64,000 nucleotides of DNA. It comes from Eunapius fragilis. Its lineage: Eukaryota; Porifera; Demospongiae; Spongillida; Spongillidae. The position numbers and the translations under genes are program-made. Location: positions 7,792,916 through 7,856,915 of the forward strand of contig OY811981.1 of NCBI GenBank assembly GCA_963681505.1, in the 5' to 3' direction. Of the stretch, positions 20,668-32,885 are shown piece after piece; within the stretch, counting starts at the first letter, position 1, and every line of letters starts with the position of its first letter. Under the pieces are notes generated by a model. The model did no database searches, had not been told where the DNA came from, and saw only the letters and a program-made list of their open reading frames with translations.

Positions 20668-21411
20668 GGGGGGGGGGAGGATGGAGAGGGAGGAATGGAG
20701 TAGGGAGGGAGGGAATGTATGTTTCAAAGCTAAGAGGGTAGGAGGATTACAGAGAGGGAGGGAATGTATGTTTCAAAGCTAAGAGGGTAGGAGGATTAGA
20801 GGGAGGGAAGGATTAGAGGGAGGGAGGGATTAGAGGGAGGGATTAGAGGGAGGAGGATTAGAGGGAGGGAAGGATTAGAGGGAGGGAGGGAGGGATTAGA
20901 GGGAGGGAAGGATTAGAGGGAGGAGGATTGGAGGGAGGGAGGGATTAGAGGGAGGGAGGGATTAGAGGGAGGAGGATTAGAGGGTAGGAGGATTAGAGGG
21001 AGGGAAGGATTAGAGGGAGGATGATTAGAGGGAGGGAAGGAGGGATTAGAGGGAGGAGGATTAGAGGGTAGGAGGATTAGAGGGAGGGAGGGATTAGAGG
21101 GAGGGAAGGATTAGAGGGAGGGAAGGATTAGAGGGAGGATGATTAGAGGGAGGGAGGGATTAGAGGGAGGAGGATTAGAGGGAGGGAAGGATTAGAGGGA
21201 GGGAAGGATTAGAGGGAGGGAGGGATTAGAGGGAGGGAGGGATTAGAGGGAGGAGGATTAGAGGGAGGGAAGGATTAGAGGGAGGGAAGGATTAGAGGGA
21301 GGAGGATTAGAGGGAGGGAGGGATTAGAGGGAGGGAAGGATTAGAGGGAGGGAGGGATTAGAGGGAGGGAAGGATTAGAGGGAGGGAGGGATTAGAGGGA
21401 GGGAGGGAGGA
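20668..21411 (+). repeat. G-rich minisatellite (gggagggattaga), G-quadruplex-prone
   Basis: About 740 bp of variants of agagggagggattag and agagggaggaggatt. Nearly every unit offers GGG tracts separated by 1- and 6-base loops, matching the G3N1-7 rule for quadruplexes on the plus strand. There is no ORF. It starts just 3' of the small membrane protein gene. Confidence 0.9.
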
Positions 21412-21874
21412 GGAATAATGTTTCACCTCAAAAAGGGAAATACTGACATTTAATATGCAAAAGTATTAAGTTTTGTATATACAGGAGCCCACCCACAACC
21501 AAGACAAGGAGAGGAGGAGAAGGGAGGGCACCTTAAGGGTTCAAGTATAGGGAAATTAAGATTTTTGGCTCCTGGAGGATTACTTACCTTTGTACCCATC
21601 AGGCTTAGTGGACCATATCATCACTACTTCGCTATACGAGAAGAAACTGGACACAGGCAATACATGCACTTCATTTTTATAATTTCTGTATTTGTTGTAA
21701 TGTTTATTGCTTTATAATGACAACTAAGGCATTCTTAGAAATGGAATTTACACCATCTAAATATCTAATTGTCAGTATACAGCATACAGTGTGGCTTGAC
21801 AGCCATACAAAATGCTGTCACATGATTGTCCTATGAAATGGACAATTCTAAGGACCTTGTCACACCGCTTTTCT
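21412..21874. other. Unassigned sequence between minisatellites
   Basis: No coding sequence or RNA gene recognised between the G-rich array and the next tandem repeat. Confidence 0.35.
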
Positions 21875-22062
21875 TATATAGTGTGGGGGTGAGAGCCTTT
21901 GTTATAGTGTGGGGGTGACTGCCTTTGCTATAGTGTGGGGGTGAGAGCCTTTGCTATAGTGTGGGGGTGACCCCCTTTGCTATAGTGTGGGGGTGACTGC
22001 CTTTGCTATAGTGTGGGGGTGAGAGCCTTTGCTATAGTGTGGGGGTGACTGCCTTTGCTATA
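21875..22062. repeat. Tandem repeat, 26 bp unit × ~7
   Basis: Units of tatagtgtgggggtgagagcctttgc alternate with a variant in which gagagcc is replaced by gactgcc, so the array has a two-unit higher-order pattern. Confidence 0.85.
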
Positions 22063-23330
22063 GGGATATTCTATGTGGTAGGGGAGACATGCTTTGTTCA
22101 TCAACATGAAATTGAGTAGCATTAAGTGTTGTGATGATTCCCTTTGCACGCTCAGGTTTTGAGGACAGATTTTACATATTAAATCTGGATTGTGCCAATT
22201 GACATTAGTACAAGACTGCTTGAACCAATAAACCTTGCCAATTGGTTTGAGCCAGTAAAGACCCAGTCCTCTTTCAAAAGTCAGGAATGACACTCAAAAA
22301 AAGCCAAGTGTACTAATCCTTCAATCTGCAGTAAAAAAAAAAAAAAATGAATTTCTTTGATCCCCAACTTTTATTTATTTGTTGATTTATTGATCAAACT
22401 ATTTATTAATATAGGAAATGATAAACTTGCACCAGTAACCTAACTAACTACTCATGCTCAAAGAGAGATGCAGTTCTGGAAAGGATAGCTCCGGCATTAG
22501 CTCTATGCTGAGGCTGCTGGTGGCACCTGGCTTTAGAAATCGACCACCCCATCCTTCCTGCAACCTCTGTGCATTTCTGTGTGCATACATATGAGTCGCC
22601 TCAACCATACACTTGTTTGGTTGAATACCAGGTCCCAGCTACTGGCAAGGTTAGGGCCATCTATTGCCTGCTGTATTACGGTGGTTTGAGGGATTCATAT
22701 CATAAATTATTGTTCCTATACAATTTACATTTAGTTAGTACACACATCCACCCTGTAAGGGGAGGGACCCAAGGTGTTGGCTCGCACGAGGGTCATATTG
22801 AGGCAGCCATACAGACTGGAGACCACCTTGGACATGGGGGTGTCGGTCCTTGTGGCAAGGTGTGAAGCAAGCCAAGAAATATATACATATACAGCACACT
22901 TGAAAGATGACCATAAGGTGACAATGAGTTAGTTTTCAAGTTCTGGATATGAAACAATTTGAATGTTGTTGGTGTCACAAAATGGCGACACTTCAGTAAC
23001 CATAACATAAAAGCTTGCATGAGTGTGATTGAAATTTTCTTTGGCAGGTAGGAGGGGCCAGAGGAGCAGGTAGGAGGGGCCAGAGAGGCAGGTAGGAGGG
23101 GCCAGAGGAGCAGGCACTAATGGCAAAAAGTGGAATATTTAAAACGCAAGCCGACAGCAAGTGACAGCATAGGTAGGAGGGACAGTCCAAAGATGAGTTG
23201 GTTGTGGTGCATCTTTGTAGCAGTTTGATGTTGGAAGCAGGAATAACACTACATCTGTCAAGAATTACACTCATGCAAGTTTTTATTTTATGGTTTTTGC
23301 CTTGCCAAGCTACTAGCAATCAGTGTAGCC
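22063..23330. other. Gene-poor spacer with small repeats
   Basis: No gene recognised. At 23041-23112 there are four copies of a 20 bp unit (gcaggtaggaggggccagag). Segments near 22998-23028 and 23265-23297 are inverted copies of each other (around gcatgagtgt / acactcatgc). The short ORFs have no family resemblance. Confidence 0.4.
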
Positions 23331-26300
23331 AGCCAGTCCTTATGTGGCCAACTCTAGGGTACTCTTGTCATGACCACCTCAGCCAGTCCTTATGTGGCCA
23401 ACCCTCGGGTACTCTTGTCATGACCACCTCAGCCAGTCCTTATGTGGCCAACTCTCGGGTACTCTTGTCATGACCACCTCAGCCAGTCCTTATGTGGCCA
23501 ACTCTCGGGTACTCTTGTCATGACCACCTCAGCCAGTCCTTATGTGGCCAACCCTCGGGTACTCTTGTCATGACCACCTCAGCCAGTCCTTATGTGGCCA
23601 ACCCTCGGGTACCCTTGTCATGACCACCTCAGCCAGTCCTTATGTGGCCAACTCTCGGGTACTCTTGTCATGACCACCTCAGCCAGTCCTTATGTGGCCA
23701 ACTCTAGGGTACTCTTGTCATGACCACCTCAGCCAGTCCTTATGTGGCCAACCCTCGGGTACTCTTGTCATGACCACCTCAGCCAGTCCTTATGTGGCCA
23801 ACCCTCGGGTACTCTTGTCATGACCACCTCAGCCAGTCCTTATGTGGCCAACCCTCGGGTACTCTTGTCATGACCACCTCAGCCAGTCCTTATGTGGCCA
23901 ACTCTCGGGTACTCTTGTCATGACCACCTCAGCCAGTCCTTATGTGGCCAACTCTCGGGTACCCTTGTCATGACCACCTCAGCCAGTCCTTATGTGGCCA
24001 ACTCTCGGGTACTCTTGTCATGACCACCTCAGCCAGTCCTTATGTGACCAACTCTCGGGTACTCTTGTCATGACCACCTCAGCCAGTCCTTATGTGACCA
24101 ACTCTGGGGTACCCTTGTCATGACCACCTCAACCAGTCCTTATGTGGCCAACTCTAGGGTACCCTTGTCATGACCACCTCAGCCAGTCCTTATGTGGCCA
24201 ACTCTAGGGTACCCTTGTCATGACCACCTCAGCCAGTCCTTATGTGGCCAACTCTCGGGTACTCTTGTCATGACCACCTCAGCCAGTCCTTATGTGACCA
24301 ACTCTAGGGTACCCTTGTCATGACCACCTCAGCCAGTCCTTATGTGGCCAACTCTAGGGTACTCTTGTCATGACCACCTCAACCAGTCCTTATGTGACCA
24401 ACTCTCGGGTACCCTTGTCATGACCACCTCAGCCAGTCCTTATGTGGCCAACTCTAGGGTACCCTTGTCATGACCACCTCAGCCAGTCCTTATGTGACCA
24501 ACTCTAGGGTACCCTTGTCATGACCACCTCAGCCAGTCCTTATGTGACCAACTCTAGGGTACCCTTGTCATGACCACCTCAACCAGTCCTTATGTGGCCA
24601 ACTCTAGGGTACCCTTGTCATGACCACCTCAGCCAGTCCTTATGTGGCCAACTCTAGGGTACCCTTGTCATGACCACCTCAACCAGTCCTTATGCGGCCA
24701 ACTCTAGGGTACCCTTGTCATGACCACCTCAGCCAGTCCTTATGTGGCCAACTCTAGGGTACCCTTGTCATGACCACCTCAGCCAGTCCTTATGTGGCCA
24801 ACTCTAGGGTACCCTTGTCATGACCACCTCAGCCAGTCCTTATGTGGCCAACTCTAGGGTACCCTTGTCATGACCACCTCAGCCAGTCCTTATGTGACCA
24901 ACTCTAGGGTACCCTTGTCATGACCGCCTCAGCCAGTCCTTATGTGACCAACTCTAGGGTACCCTTGTCATGACCACCTCAACCAGTCCTTATGCGGCCA
25001 ACTCTAGGGTACCCTTGTCATGACCACCTCAGCCAGTCCTTATGTGGCCAACTCTAGGGTACCCTTGTCATGACCACCTCAACCAGTCCTTATGCGGCCA
25101 ACTCTAGGGTACCCTTGTCATGACCACCTCAGCCAGTCCTTATGCGGCCAACTCTAGGGTACCCTTGTCATGACCACCTCAACCAGTCCTTATGTGGCCA
25201 ACTCTAGGGTACCCTTGTCATGACCACCTCAGCCAGTCCTTATGTGGCCAACTCTAGGGTACCCTTGTCATGACCACCTCAACCAGTCCTTATGCGGCCA
25301 ACTCTAGGGTACCCTTGTCATGACCACCTCAGCCAGTCCTTATGTGGCCAACTCTCGGGTACCCTTGTCATGACCACCTCAGCCAGTCCTTATGTGACCA
25401 ACTCTCGGGTACCCTTGTCATGACCACCTCAGCCAGTCCTTATGTGGCCAACTCTCGGGTACCCTTGTCATGACCACCTCAGCCAGTCCTTATGTGGCCA
25501 ACTCTAGGGTACTCTTGTCATGACCACCTCAACCAGTCCTTATGCGGCCAACTCTAGGGTACCCTTGTCATGACCACCTCAGCCAGTCCTTATGTGGCCA
25601 ACTCTCGGGTACCCTTGTCATGACCACCTCAGCCAGTCCTTATGTGGCCAACTCTAGGGTACCCTTGTCATGACCACCTCAGCCAGTCCTTATGTGACCA
25701 ACTCTCGGGTACCCTTGTCATGACCACCTCAGCCAGTCCTTATGTGGCCAACTCTAGGGTACCCTTGTCATGACCACCTCAACCAGTCCTTATGTGGCCA
25801 ACTCTAGGGTACCCTTGTCATGACCACCTCAACCAGTCCTTATGTGGCCAACTCTAGGGTACTCTTGTCATGACCACCTCAGCCAGTCCTTATGTGGCCA
25901 ACTCTGGGGTACCCTTGTCATGACGACCTCAGCCAGTCCTTATGTGGCCAACTCTAGGGTACTCTTGTCATGACCACCTCAGCCAGTCCTTATGTGGCCA
26001 ACTCTCGGGTACTCTTGTCATGACCACCTCAGCCAGTCCTTATGTGGCCAACTCTCGGGTACCCTTGTCATGACCACCTCAGCCAGTCCTTATGTGACCA
26101 ACTCTCGGGTACTCTTGTCATGACCACCTCAGCCAGTCCTTATGTGGCCAACTCTAGGGTACTCTTGTCATGACCACCTCAACCAGTCCTTATGTGGCCA
26201 ACTCTAGGGTACCCTTGTCATGACCACCTCAGCCAGTCCTTATGTGGCCAACTCTAGGGTACCCTTGTCATGACCACCTCAGCCAGTCCATATGTGGCCA

Positions 26301-28482
26301 ACTCTCGGGTACCCTTGTCATGACCACCTCAGCCAGTCCTTATGTGACCAACTCTAGGGTACTCTTGTCATGACCACCTCAGCCAGTCCTTATGTGGCCA
26401 ACTCTCGGGTACTCTTGTCATGACCACCTCAACCAGTCCTTATGTGACCAACTCTCGGGTACCCTTGTCATGACCACCTCAGCCAGTCCTTATGTGGCCA
26501 ACTCTCGGGTACTCTTGTCATGACCACCTCAACCAGTCCTTATGTGACCAACTCTAGGGTACTCTTGTCATGACCACCTCAGCCCCAGTCCTTATGTGGC
26601 CAACTCTCGGGTACTCTTGTCATGACCACCTCAGCCAGTCCTTATGCGGCCAACTCTCGGGTACCCTTGTCATGACCACCTCAGCCAGTCCTTATGTGAC
26701 CAACTCTAGGGTACTCTTGTCATGACCACCTCAGCCAGTCCTCATGTGGCCAACTCTCGGGTACTCTTGTCATGACCACCTCAGCCAGTCCTTATGCGGC
26801 CAACTCTAGGGTACCCTTGTCATGACCACCTCAGCCAGTCCTTATGTGGCCAACTCTAGGGTACCCTTGTCATGACCACCTCAGCCAGTCCTTATGTGGC
26901 CAACTCTCGGGTACTCTTGTCATGACCACCTCAGCCAGTCCTTATGCGGCCAACTCTAGGGTACCCTTGTCATGACCACCTCAGCCAGTCCTTATGTGGC
27001 CAACTCTCGGGTACTCTTGTCATGACCACCTCAGCCAGTCCTTATGTGACCAACTCTCGGGTACCCTTGTCATGACCACCTCAGCCAGTCCTTATGTGGC
27101 CAACTCTCAGGTACCCTTGTCATGACCACCTCAGCCAGTCCTTATGTGACCAACTCTGGGGTACCCTTGTCATGACCACCTCAACCAGTCCTTATGTGAC
27201 CAACTCTCGGGTACCCTTGTCATGACCACCTCAGCCAGTCCTTATGTGGCCAACTCTCGGGTACTGTTGTCATGACCACCTCAGCCAGTCCTTATGTGAC
27301 CAACTCTCGGGTACCCTTGTCATGACCACCTCAACCAGTCCTTATGTGGCCAACTCTCGGGTACCCTTGTCATGACCACCTCAGCCAGTCCTTATGTGAC
27401 CAACTCTCGGGTACCCTTGTCATGACCACCTCAACCAGTCCTTATGTGGCCAACTCTCGGGTACCCTTGTCATGACCACCTCAGCCAGTCCTTATGTGGC
27501 CAACTCTAGGGTACCCTTGTCATGACCACCTCAGCCAGTCCTTATGTGGCCAACTCTAGGGTACCCTTGTCATGACCACCTCAGCCAGTCCTTATGTGGC
27601 CAACTCTCGGGTACCCTTGTCATGACCACCTCAGCCAGTCCTTATGTGGCCAACTCTCAGGTACTCTTGTCATGACCACCTCAGCCAGTCCTTATGTGAC
27701 CAACTCTCGGGTACCCTTGTCATGACCACCTCAGCCAGTCCTTATGTGACCAACTCTAGGGTACTCTTGTCATGACCACCTCAACCAGTCCTTATGTGGC
27801 CAACTCTCGGGTACTCTTGTCATGACCACCTCAGCCAGTCCTTATGTGACCAACTCTCGGGTACCCTTGTCATGACCACCTCAGCCAGTCCTTATGTGAC
27901 CAACTCTAGGGTACTCTTGTCATGACCACCTCAGCCAGTCCTTATGTGGCCAACTCTCGGGTACTCTTGTCATGACCACCTCAGCCAGTCCTTATGTGAC
28001 CAACTCTCGGGTACCCTTGTCATGACCACCTCAGCCAGTCCTTATGTGGCCAACTCTAGGGTACCCTTGTCATGACCACCTCAGCCAGTCCTTATGTGGC
28101 CAACTCTCGGGTACTCTTGTCATGACCACCTCAGCCAGTCCTTATGTGACCAACTCTCGGGTACCCTTGTCATGACCACCTCAGCCAGTCCTTATGTGAC
28201 CAACTCTCGGGTACTCTTGTCATGACCACCTCAGCCAGTCCTTATGTGGCCAACTCTCGGGTACTCTTGTCATGACCACCTCAGCCAGTCCTTATGTGAC
28301 CAACTCTCGGGTACCCTTGTCATGACCACCTCAGCCAGTCCTTATGTGGCCAACTCTAGGGTACCCTTGTCATGACCACCTCAACCAGTCCTTATGTGGC
28401 CAACTCTCGGGTACTCTTGTCATGACCACCTCAGCCAGTCCTTATGTGGCCAACTCTCGGGTACCCTTGTCATGACCACCTC
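23331..28482. repeat. 50 bp satellite array, 103 tandem copies
   Basis: The unit starts agccagtcct and ends tgaccacctc. The array is 5152 bp, exactly 103 units plus one 2 bp insertion (agccccagtcc at 26581), so the unit length is almost perfectly held. Variable positions are few: g/a in gccag, g/a/c in tatgNggcc, c/a/g in ctctNgggt, and c/t in gtacNctt. Each unit contains three palindromes: tggcca, ggtacc (gggtaccc in many units) and gtcatgac. There are no spacers, so it is not CRISPR-like. Frames do not stay open. Confidence 0.97.
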
Positions 28483-28961
28483 CAAGACCTTTCGCTAGAA
28501 CTTCAGTGTAATGTGTACTCACTTCAGGAGGCTAATGCTGTTTATTGTGAATCTCTCTAATGTTACATATTATTACTATTGCAGATGGATATATATAGAG
28601 CAGTTACACATATACATTACAAACAAAAGGACTAATAAGTTTTATGGATCTTCCACAGATGATCCTGCTCGAGACAGGAGTGCCCGTGCGTTGGCTGGCA
28701 TAAAAGTCAGGCTAAGCCTGCCATACAATAGACAGGTAGCATGGGACTTGGAGCAATTTCCCCTGGTGGCTAGGCGAGAGGCAAGGCATGATATTACTAT
28801 TATAAACTGGTGAGAAGATCTTACCCAGCCTTTTCAAAAGGCTTGTGTTATATAGCAGCTGCTGTATCAATATTATAATTACCCGCCCACTGAGGTGTGA
28901 AAAGTGGGTGGTACGTAATTGGCGACATCATTTATCACGCCTGGGAACAAGACCAAATGAA
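28483..28961. other. Spacer upstream of methyltransferase 1
   Basis: An ORF at 28511-28813 resembles no family I know, and the methyltransferase frame extends 39 codons upstream of its likely ATG with unrelated-looking residues. This is taken as 5' flank and UTR. Confidence 0.4.
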
Positions 28962-29792
28962 ATGTCCTCATCACCCGAACTGCAGAATGATCCGACCTGT
29001 CACTTTGACTTCGACCCGTGGGTTTACGTAAAAGAGTACTACGGGGAGCTCATATCTTGGCACCGGAGTCCCCTTAGGCACCTGCACGAGTTATTCACTT
29101 CCCGCTTCAAGCGAGGGGCCGATTTACGGGTGCTCAACTTCGGCAGCGGACCGGTGGTAGCGTTTGAAGCTAGCGCGGTACCGTACGCGCGAGAGATCGT
29201 TCTGGCGGAGTACGCCGCGCAAAACAGGACCGTCGCCCGGTTATGGTTGGACAAGGCCGCCAATCGCCCAGACTTTACCGCCTTGTACAAATACGTGGTC
29301 AGAGACCTCGAGGGTGGGAGCCTTGAAGAGGTTGAGGAGAGACAGGAGGCAGTCAGACGTCTCGTGACCCTTTGCACATGCGACATCTTTCAAGACACGC
29401 CCATCGAAAAAGGTTACGATGCTCCGTATGACGTAGTATACACGGCTTCGTGCCTGGAGGTTGCCTGTTCCAACACGGAAGAGTACGGGACAGCTATATC
29501 GAAGTTGACCGCCCTGTTGAAGCCGGGAGGTTGGCTCGTGATGAACGTCAGCATGGGCGTGGCGGGCACCAAGAACGTCTGTTACGTAGGAGCCACCAGA
29601 TTCGTGGAGCTGAACATAAGCGTCGACGAGATGTATGCAATTTTGCAGGAGCGCTGCGGGTTCGAGCGGAGCAGCATCACCGTAATCCCGCAGGAACCTG
29701 AAGTAACGAACGTACCGTCCAATTTGTTGGAGGCAAATATAAATGGTATGATGTTCGTTACCGCCCAAAAAAAGCAATTGTCTTGTTCCTAG
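28962..29792 (+). CDS. NNMT/PNMT/INMT-family small-molecule N-methyltransferase, copy 1
   Basis: A single exon of 276 aa from the ATG at 28962 (MSSSPEL), chosen because similarity to the second copy at 32886 starts just after it. The family uses S-adenosylmethionine to methylate nicotinamide, indoleamines, phenylethanolamine or thioethers in the cytosol. Family marks are FDPWVYVKEYY near the N-terminus, the SAM-binding motif I VLNFGSGPVVAFEAS, the acidic loop IVLAEYAAQN, CDIFQDTPIE, PYDVVYTASCLEVACSN, and LLKPGGWLVMNVSM. Human NNMT is 264 aa. The acceptor substrate cannot be told. The protein is about 65% identical to copy 2. Confidence 0.9.
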   Translation: MSSSPELQNDPTCHFDFDPWVYVKEYYGELISWHRSPLRHLHELFTSRFKRGADLRVLNFGSGPVVAFEASAVPYAREIVLAEYAAQNRTVARLWLDKAANRPDFTALYKYVVRDLEGGSLEEVEERQEAVRRLVTLCTCDIFQDTPIEKGYDAPYDVVYTASCLEVACSNTEEYGTAISKLTALLKPGGWLVMNVSMGVAGTKNVCYVGATRFVELNISVDEMYAILQERCGFERSSITVIPQEPEVTNVPSNLLEANINGMMFVTAQKKQLSCS

Positions 29793-30122
29793 TTTAACAG
29801 AGCTGCATGGTGTAGTATGTATGCTTTGACTCTTTGTGTAATATCTATTATGGTCCAGCGACTGGACAGCCATGCATCTGGTGAAAATGTTACAGCAGCG
29901 ACTTGAATGTTTTGAATATACAGGGTCATTTTTCTTTGTCCTTCGTTGACCCTGAAACATTGCCAGTCCAAACTACAACATAAATACCTATAGCTGTAGG
30001 CATGAGTGAGTTATCTATGATAGCATCACCAAATAGCCTCATCACGAGGTTGTCCATACAAGTAACTCTGTGGAAAGTTGGTAGCATATATAGGATTGGA
30101 AGGCAATAGTATAGTGCGATAT
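29793..30122. other. 3' flank of methyltransferase 1
   Basis: No further gene seen. This presumably contains the 3' UTR. A gypsy integrase remnant on the minus strand follows directly. Confidence 0.35.
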
Positions 30123-30970
30123 TTATGCCAGGTGGGATTTAAACTCCAAGTCTTGCTCCTGAAATCGAAGCAAATAAGGCCATTCTGGTTTCAGATGTTC
30201 AAGGGTTTGTGGAAAGTTAGTGCGCAATTGTCTGCCCCGCAGCAGTTGTGCCGGTGACAGACCACACCAGGGTAGTTGTGTGGAACGGTAGGTGAGAAGG
30301 GCTAGGTATGGGTCCTGATTCCCTTTGAGGATATTTTTCACTGTCTGAACAGTTCTCTCCGCCAGCCCGTTGCTTTGGGGGAAATAGGGGCTGCTGGTGG
30401 TATGCTTAAAGCCATATGACGCAGCAAATTTTGCAAACTCATGCGAAGAGAACTGCGGACCATTGCCACTGCGTACTGACTCTGGAATGCCATGCCTGGA
30501 AAACACCGCTTTAACAGCGTCTATCACAGTGTTGCTTAGTAGACCTGAGCTTAATAACCTCGGGATATCTAGAAAAGTAGTCTACTATGACCACATAATT
30601 GACCCCATTCAGCACAAAAAGATCCATTGCCACACTCTGCCATGGGTAGTCTGGTAAAACTGTTGGCATTAATGGTTCACGATGAGGTGTGGAATGCTTC
30701 ACACACACTGAGCAGTGTTCAATCACATCCTTTATTCGTTGGGATATGCCAGGCCACCAAACAGAATTCTGTGCTCTAAGCCTGCATCTCACAATGCCTT
30801 GATGCCCATGGTGGAGTTTTGCAAGTGTCTCCTGCTGGTACCGATAGATCTCCTTGTCCGGGGGGGGGTCTCTCACGTAAACAATGATAGGCGCATAAGA
30901 TGTAGTAGAAACTCTAAATATCGATCCTTGAAACAAGTATACATAAATGATCAGCTGGACGAAATGGATG
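30123..30970 (-). mobile_element. Ty3/gypsy integrase remnant, frameshifted
   Basis: Two overlapping minus-strand frames (about 30970-30511 and 30527-30123) read as one retroviral-type integrase broken by a frameshift near 30520. The N-terminal HHCC zinc-binding region is seen (LHHGHQG, HCSVCVKH), then the core with MDLFVLNG and DYFSRYPEV, then NGPQFSSHEFAKF and GLAERTVQTVKN. The second catalytic aspartate, normally in SDNGPQF, is replaced (RSGNGPQF), so the enzyme would be inactive even without the frameshift. No LTRs, gag, protease or RT accompany it. It lies between the two methyltransferase copies. Confidence 0.9.
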
Positions 30971-31005
30971 AGAAGCTCAAAGCCATGGAATCTGAACATG
31001 AACAT

Positions 31006-32885
31006 ATGTAATTATAAATATGCTTCTGTGGTTCTACTGTGAAACTGCGGCTGGTAAGGAAGCGCATTCGTGGGAATGGTTTGAGGTCATGTAAACTCTC
31101 AGTGGCAAGCGGTTTTGTAATGCTTACCACTTGTCTCATGAATTCGATGCATACCGGTCAAATCACAAGCTTCCGCGTGCACGTGGTAGTGGTCCCCAAC
31201 GATGGCGTGTGCGGTAATGCGTCAAATCCCTCCTAATCCCGACTTCACCCCCGGGGGGGGGGGGGAAATAATGATAGGCTCATTACTCTTTCCAGGGGCA
31301 AAAAATGTCGGATTGTCAACAGTGTAAAACAAGCAAATTGCACTTCTACCGTACAACAATCAGAAAACATCAATCCTCACAACAACTCGCTGAATGTACA
31401 TATGTAGAATCTATCCTAATGTCATAGTAACAAAAATCAGCAAATGATTAAATATCACATGTGAAACTATACCATTACCACAAAAATCAACGTTTGATTT
31501 GTTTATGTGATACACAGAACAATTTTGAAAATCACCTGAATATCATGCATTCTCAGATTTATCAAAAGATTTGGAATCAATGAGATATCACAATTTGATT
31601 TTTTAAATTTATTATCTCAGAAATCCGCATACATGATTTGTGAGGTAGAAAAATCGCACTGTAATCACCAGTTACCACTGTGAATGTTATTTTTTTTTTT
31701 GTTTTTTTTGCTGTGTTTCATATCGGCCCTCGTGAATCTTGTCAAAAATACCGATCGCGTACAATTAGTTGGGGGCTCAGATTCGTAACGTACCTCGCTA
31801 TAATAATTCACCCGTAACGTACCCTCGGACATTCGTAACGTACCTGGTGTACAATTGGGGGCCAGCGCCGGCCTTAGATATTAGGCAGCCCTAGGGAATT
31901 TAACACCTAATCGCTTAGAATGCACTTAGCCACTGGGGCATGAAGGGGGGCGGGGGGGGGGGGGGGGGGGGGGATATGATATGAGGAAGCGGCCGTACAT
32001 ATTTATCGGTAAGTAACAATATTTTCCATAGCCTTAAAGTAAGCCCAGCAGTTAGGGTTAGGGTTAAAGTTAGAGAAGGTAAATTGCCCTCGTAAGACAT
32101 ACTATACTATCCATGGTTACACGATACAGCGCGATTGGAACAAGCACAGTGTCGAATCAAATTTTGATTTGCAATTGATTTTCAATTGTTGACAGGCAAT
32201 TCCTGATACAGGTACAGGATGAACGCGTTTTTATGCTGTGAAGGTAGGAATTGCAAGGTAGGAAGTTCAGTACAATGCGATTGCGACAGCGAAGGAGTTG
32301 GACATGATGAATTAATATCATTACACACCTTGCGTTTTACATCACTACCGGTATTCCTACATCACACTAACGTTCTCGAAGTATCTAGGCCCACTTCTTA
32401 TTCATTAAGAGGCCAAAGCCGGCCATAAATATTTGACCCTTTTCATCACGTGATTTATTCGTAAATGGCGGTCGATCGTTTGGCTCCGCACAGAACCGTG
32501 CATAAAAACTTAAAGACCTATACGTACTAAGAATAAAATGTATGTGGGCCACTGTGTACAATACTCTTTAGCGTCAGAAATTTTCGGCTGACAAAAAAAA
32601 AAGGGTTTCAAATAAACTATTTAAACAAAAAAATTTAAAAAAAACACTATCCCATCACGGTAACAACAGGCTCTTCTATAAGTGCTACTGGAAAGTGTGT
32701 GCCACAATGAAAATAAGAACTTCCCGCCAAACCTTAAGGTCACGCAAATCATTAAAGATTAGCCGCGCCCCTCGACCGCGCCTCTGTAGGGGCACCGGTA
32801 TTATAGGATATTAAACACTATATGACACGGCGCGCGCGTATAGTTTGGGTTCATTTATTTTTATTTTTTTAGCTTGCGTTCAAAC
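31006..32885. other. Gene-free spacer with G-runs and a short telomere-like motif
   Basis: No gene recognised. It contains homopolymer G tracts (about 31252-31264 and 31952-31973), three copies of cgtaacgtacc between 31785 and 31845, and gttagggttagggtta at 32050-32066, which is only about two telomere-type units. The end (~32750-32885) is the upstream region of methyltransferase 2 and includes cggcgcgcgcgta near 32828. Confidence 0.45.

Noticed and set aside
23331..28482. CRISPR array
   Set aside because: Repeats are directly adjacent with no unique spacers, the unit varies freely and the genome is eukaryotic. It is a satellite.
28511..28813. 100-aa ORF before methyltransferase 1
   Set aside because: It has no family signature or splice context, and its residues look like translated non-coding DNA.
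32050..32066. Interstitial telomere (TTAGGG)
   Set aside because: Only about two units are present, which is within chance for AT-rich DNA.
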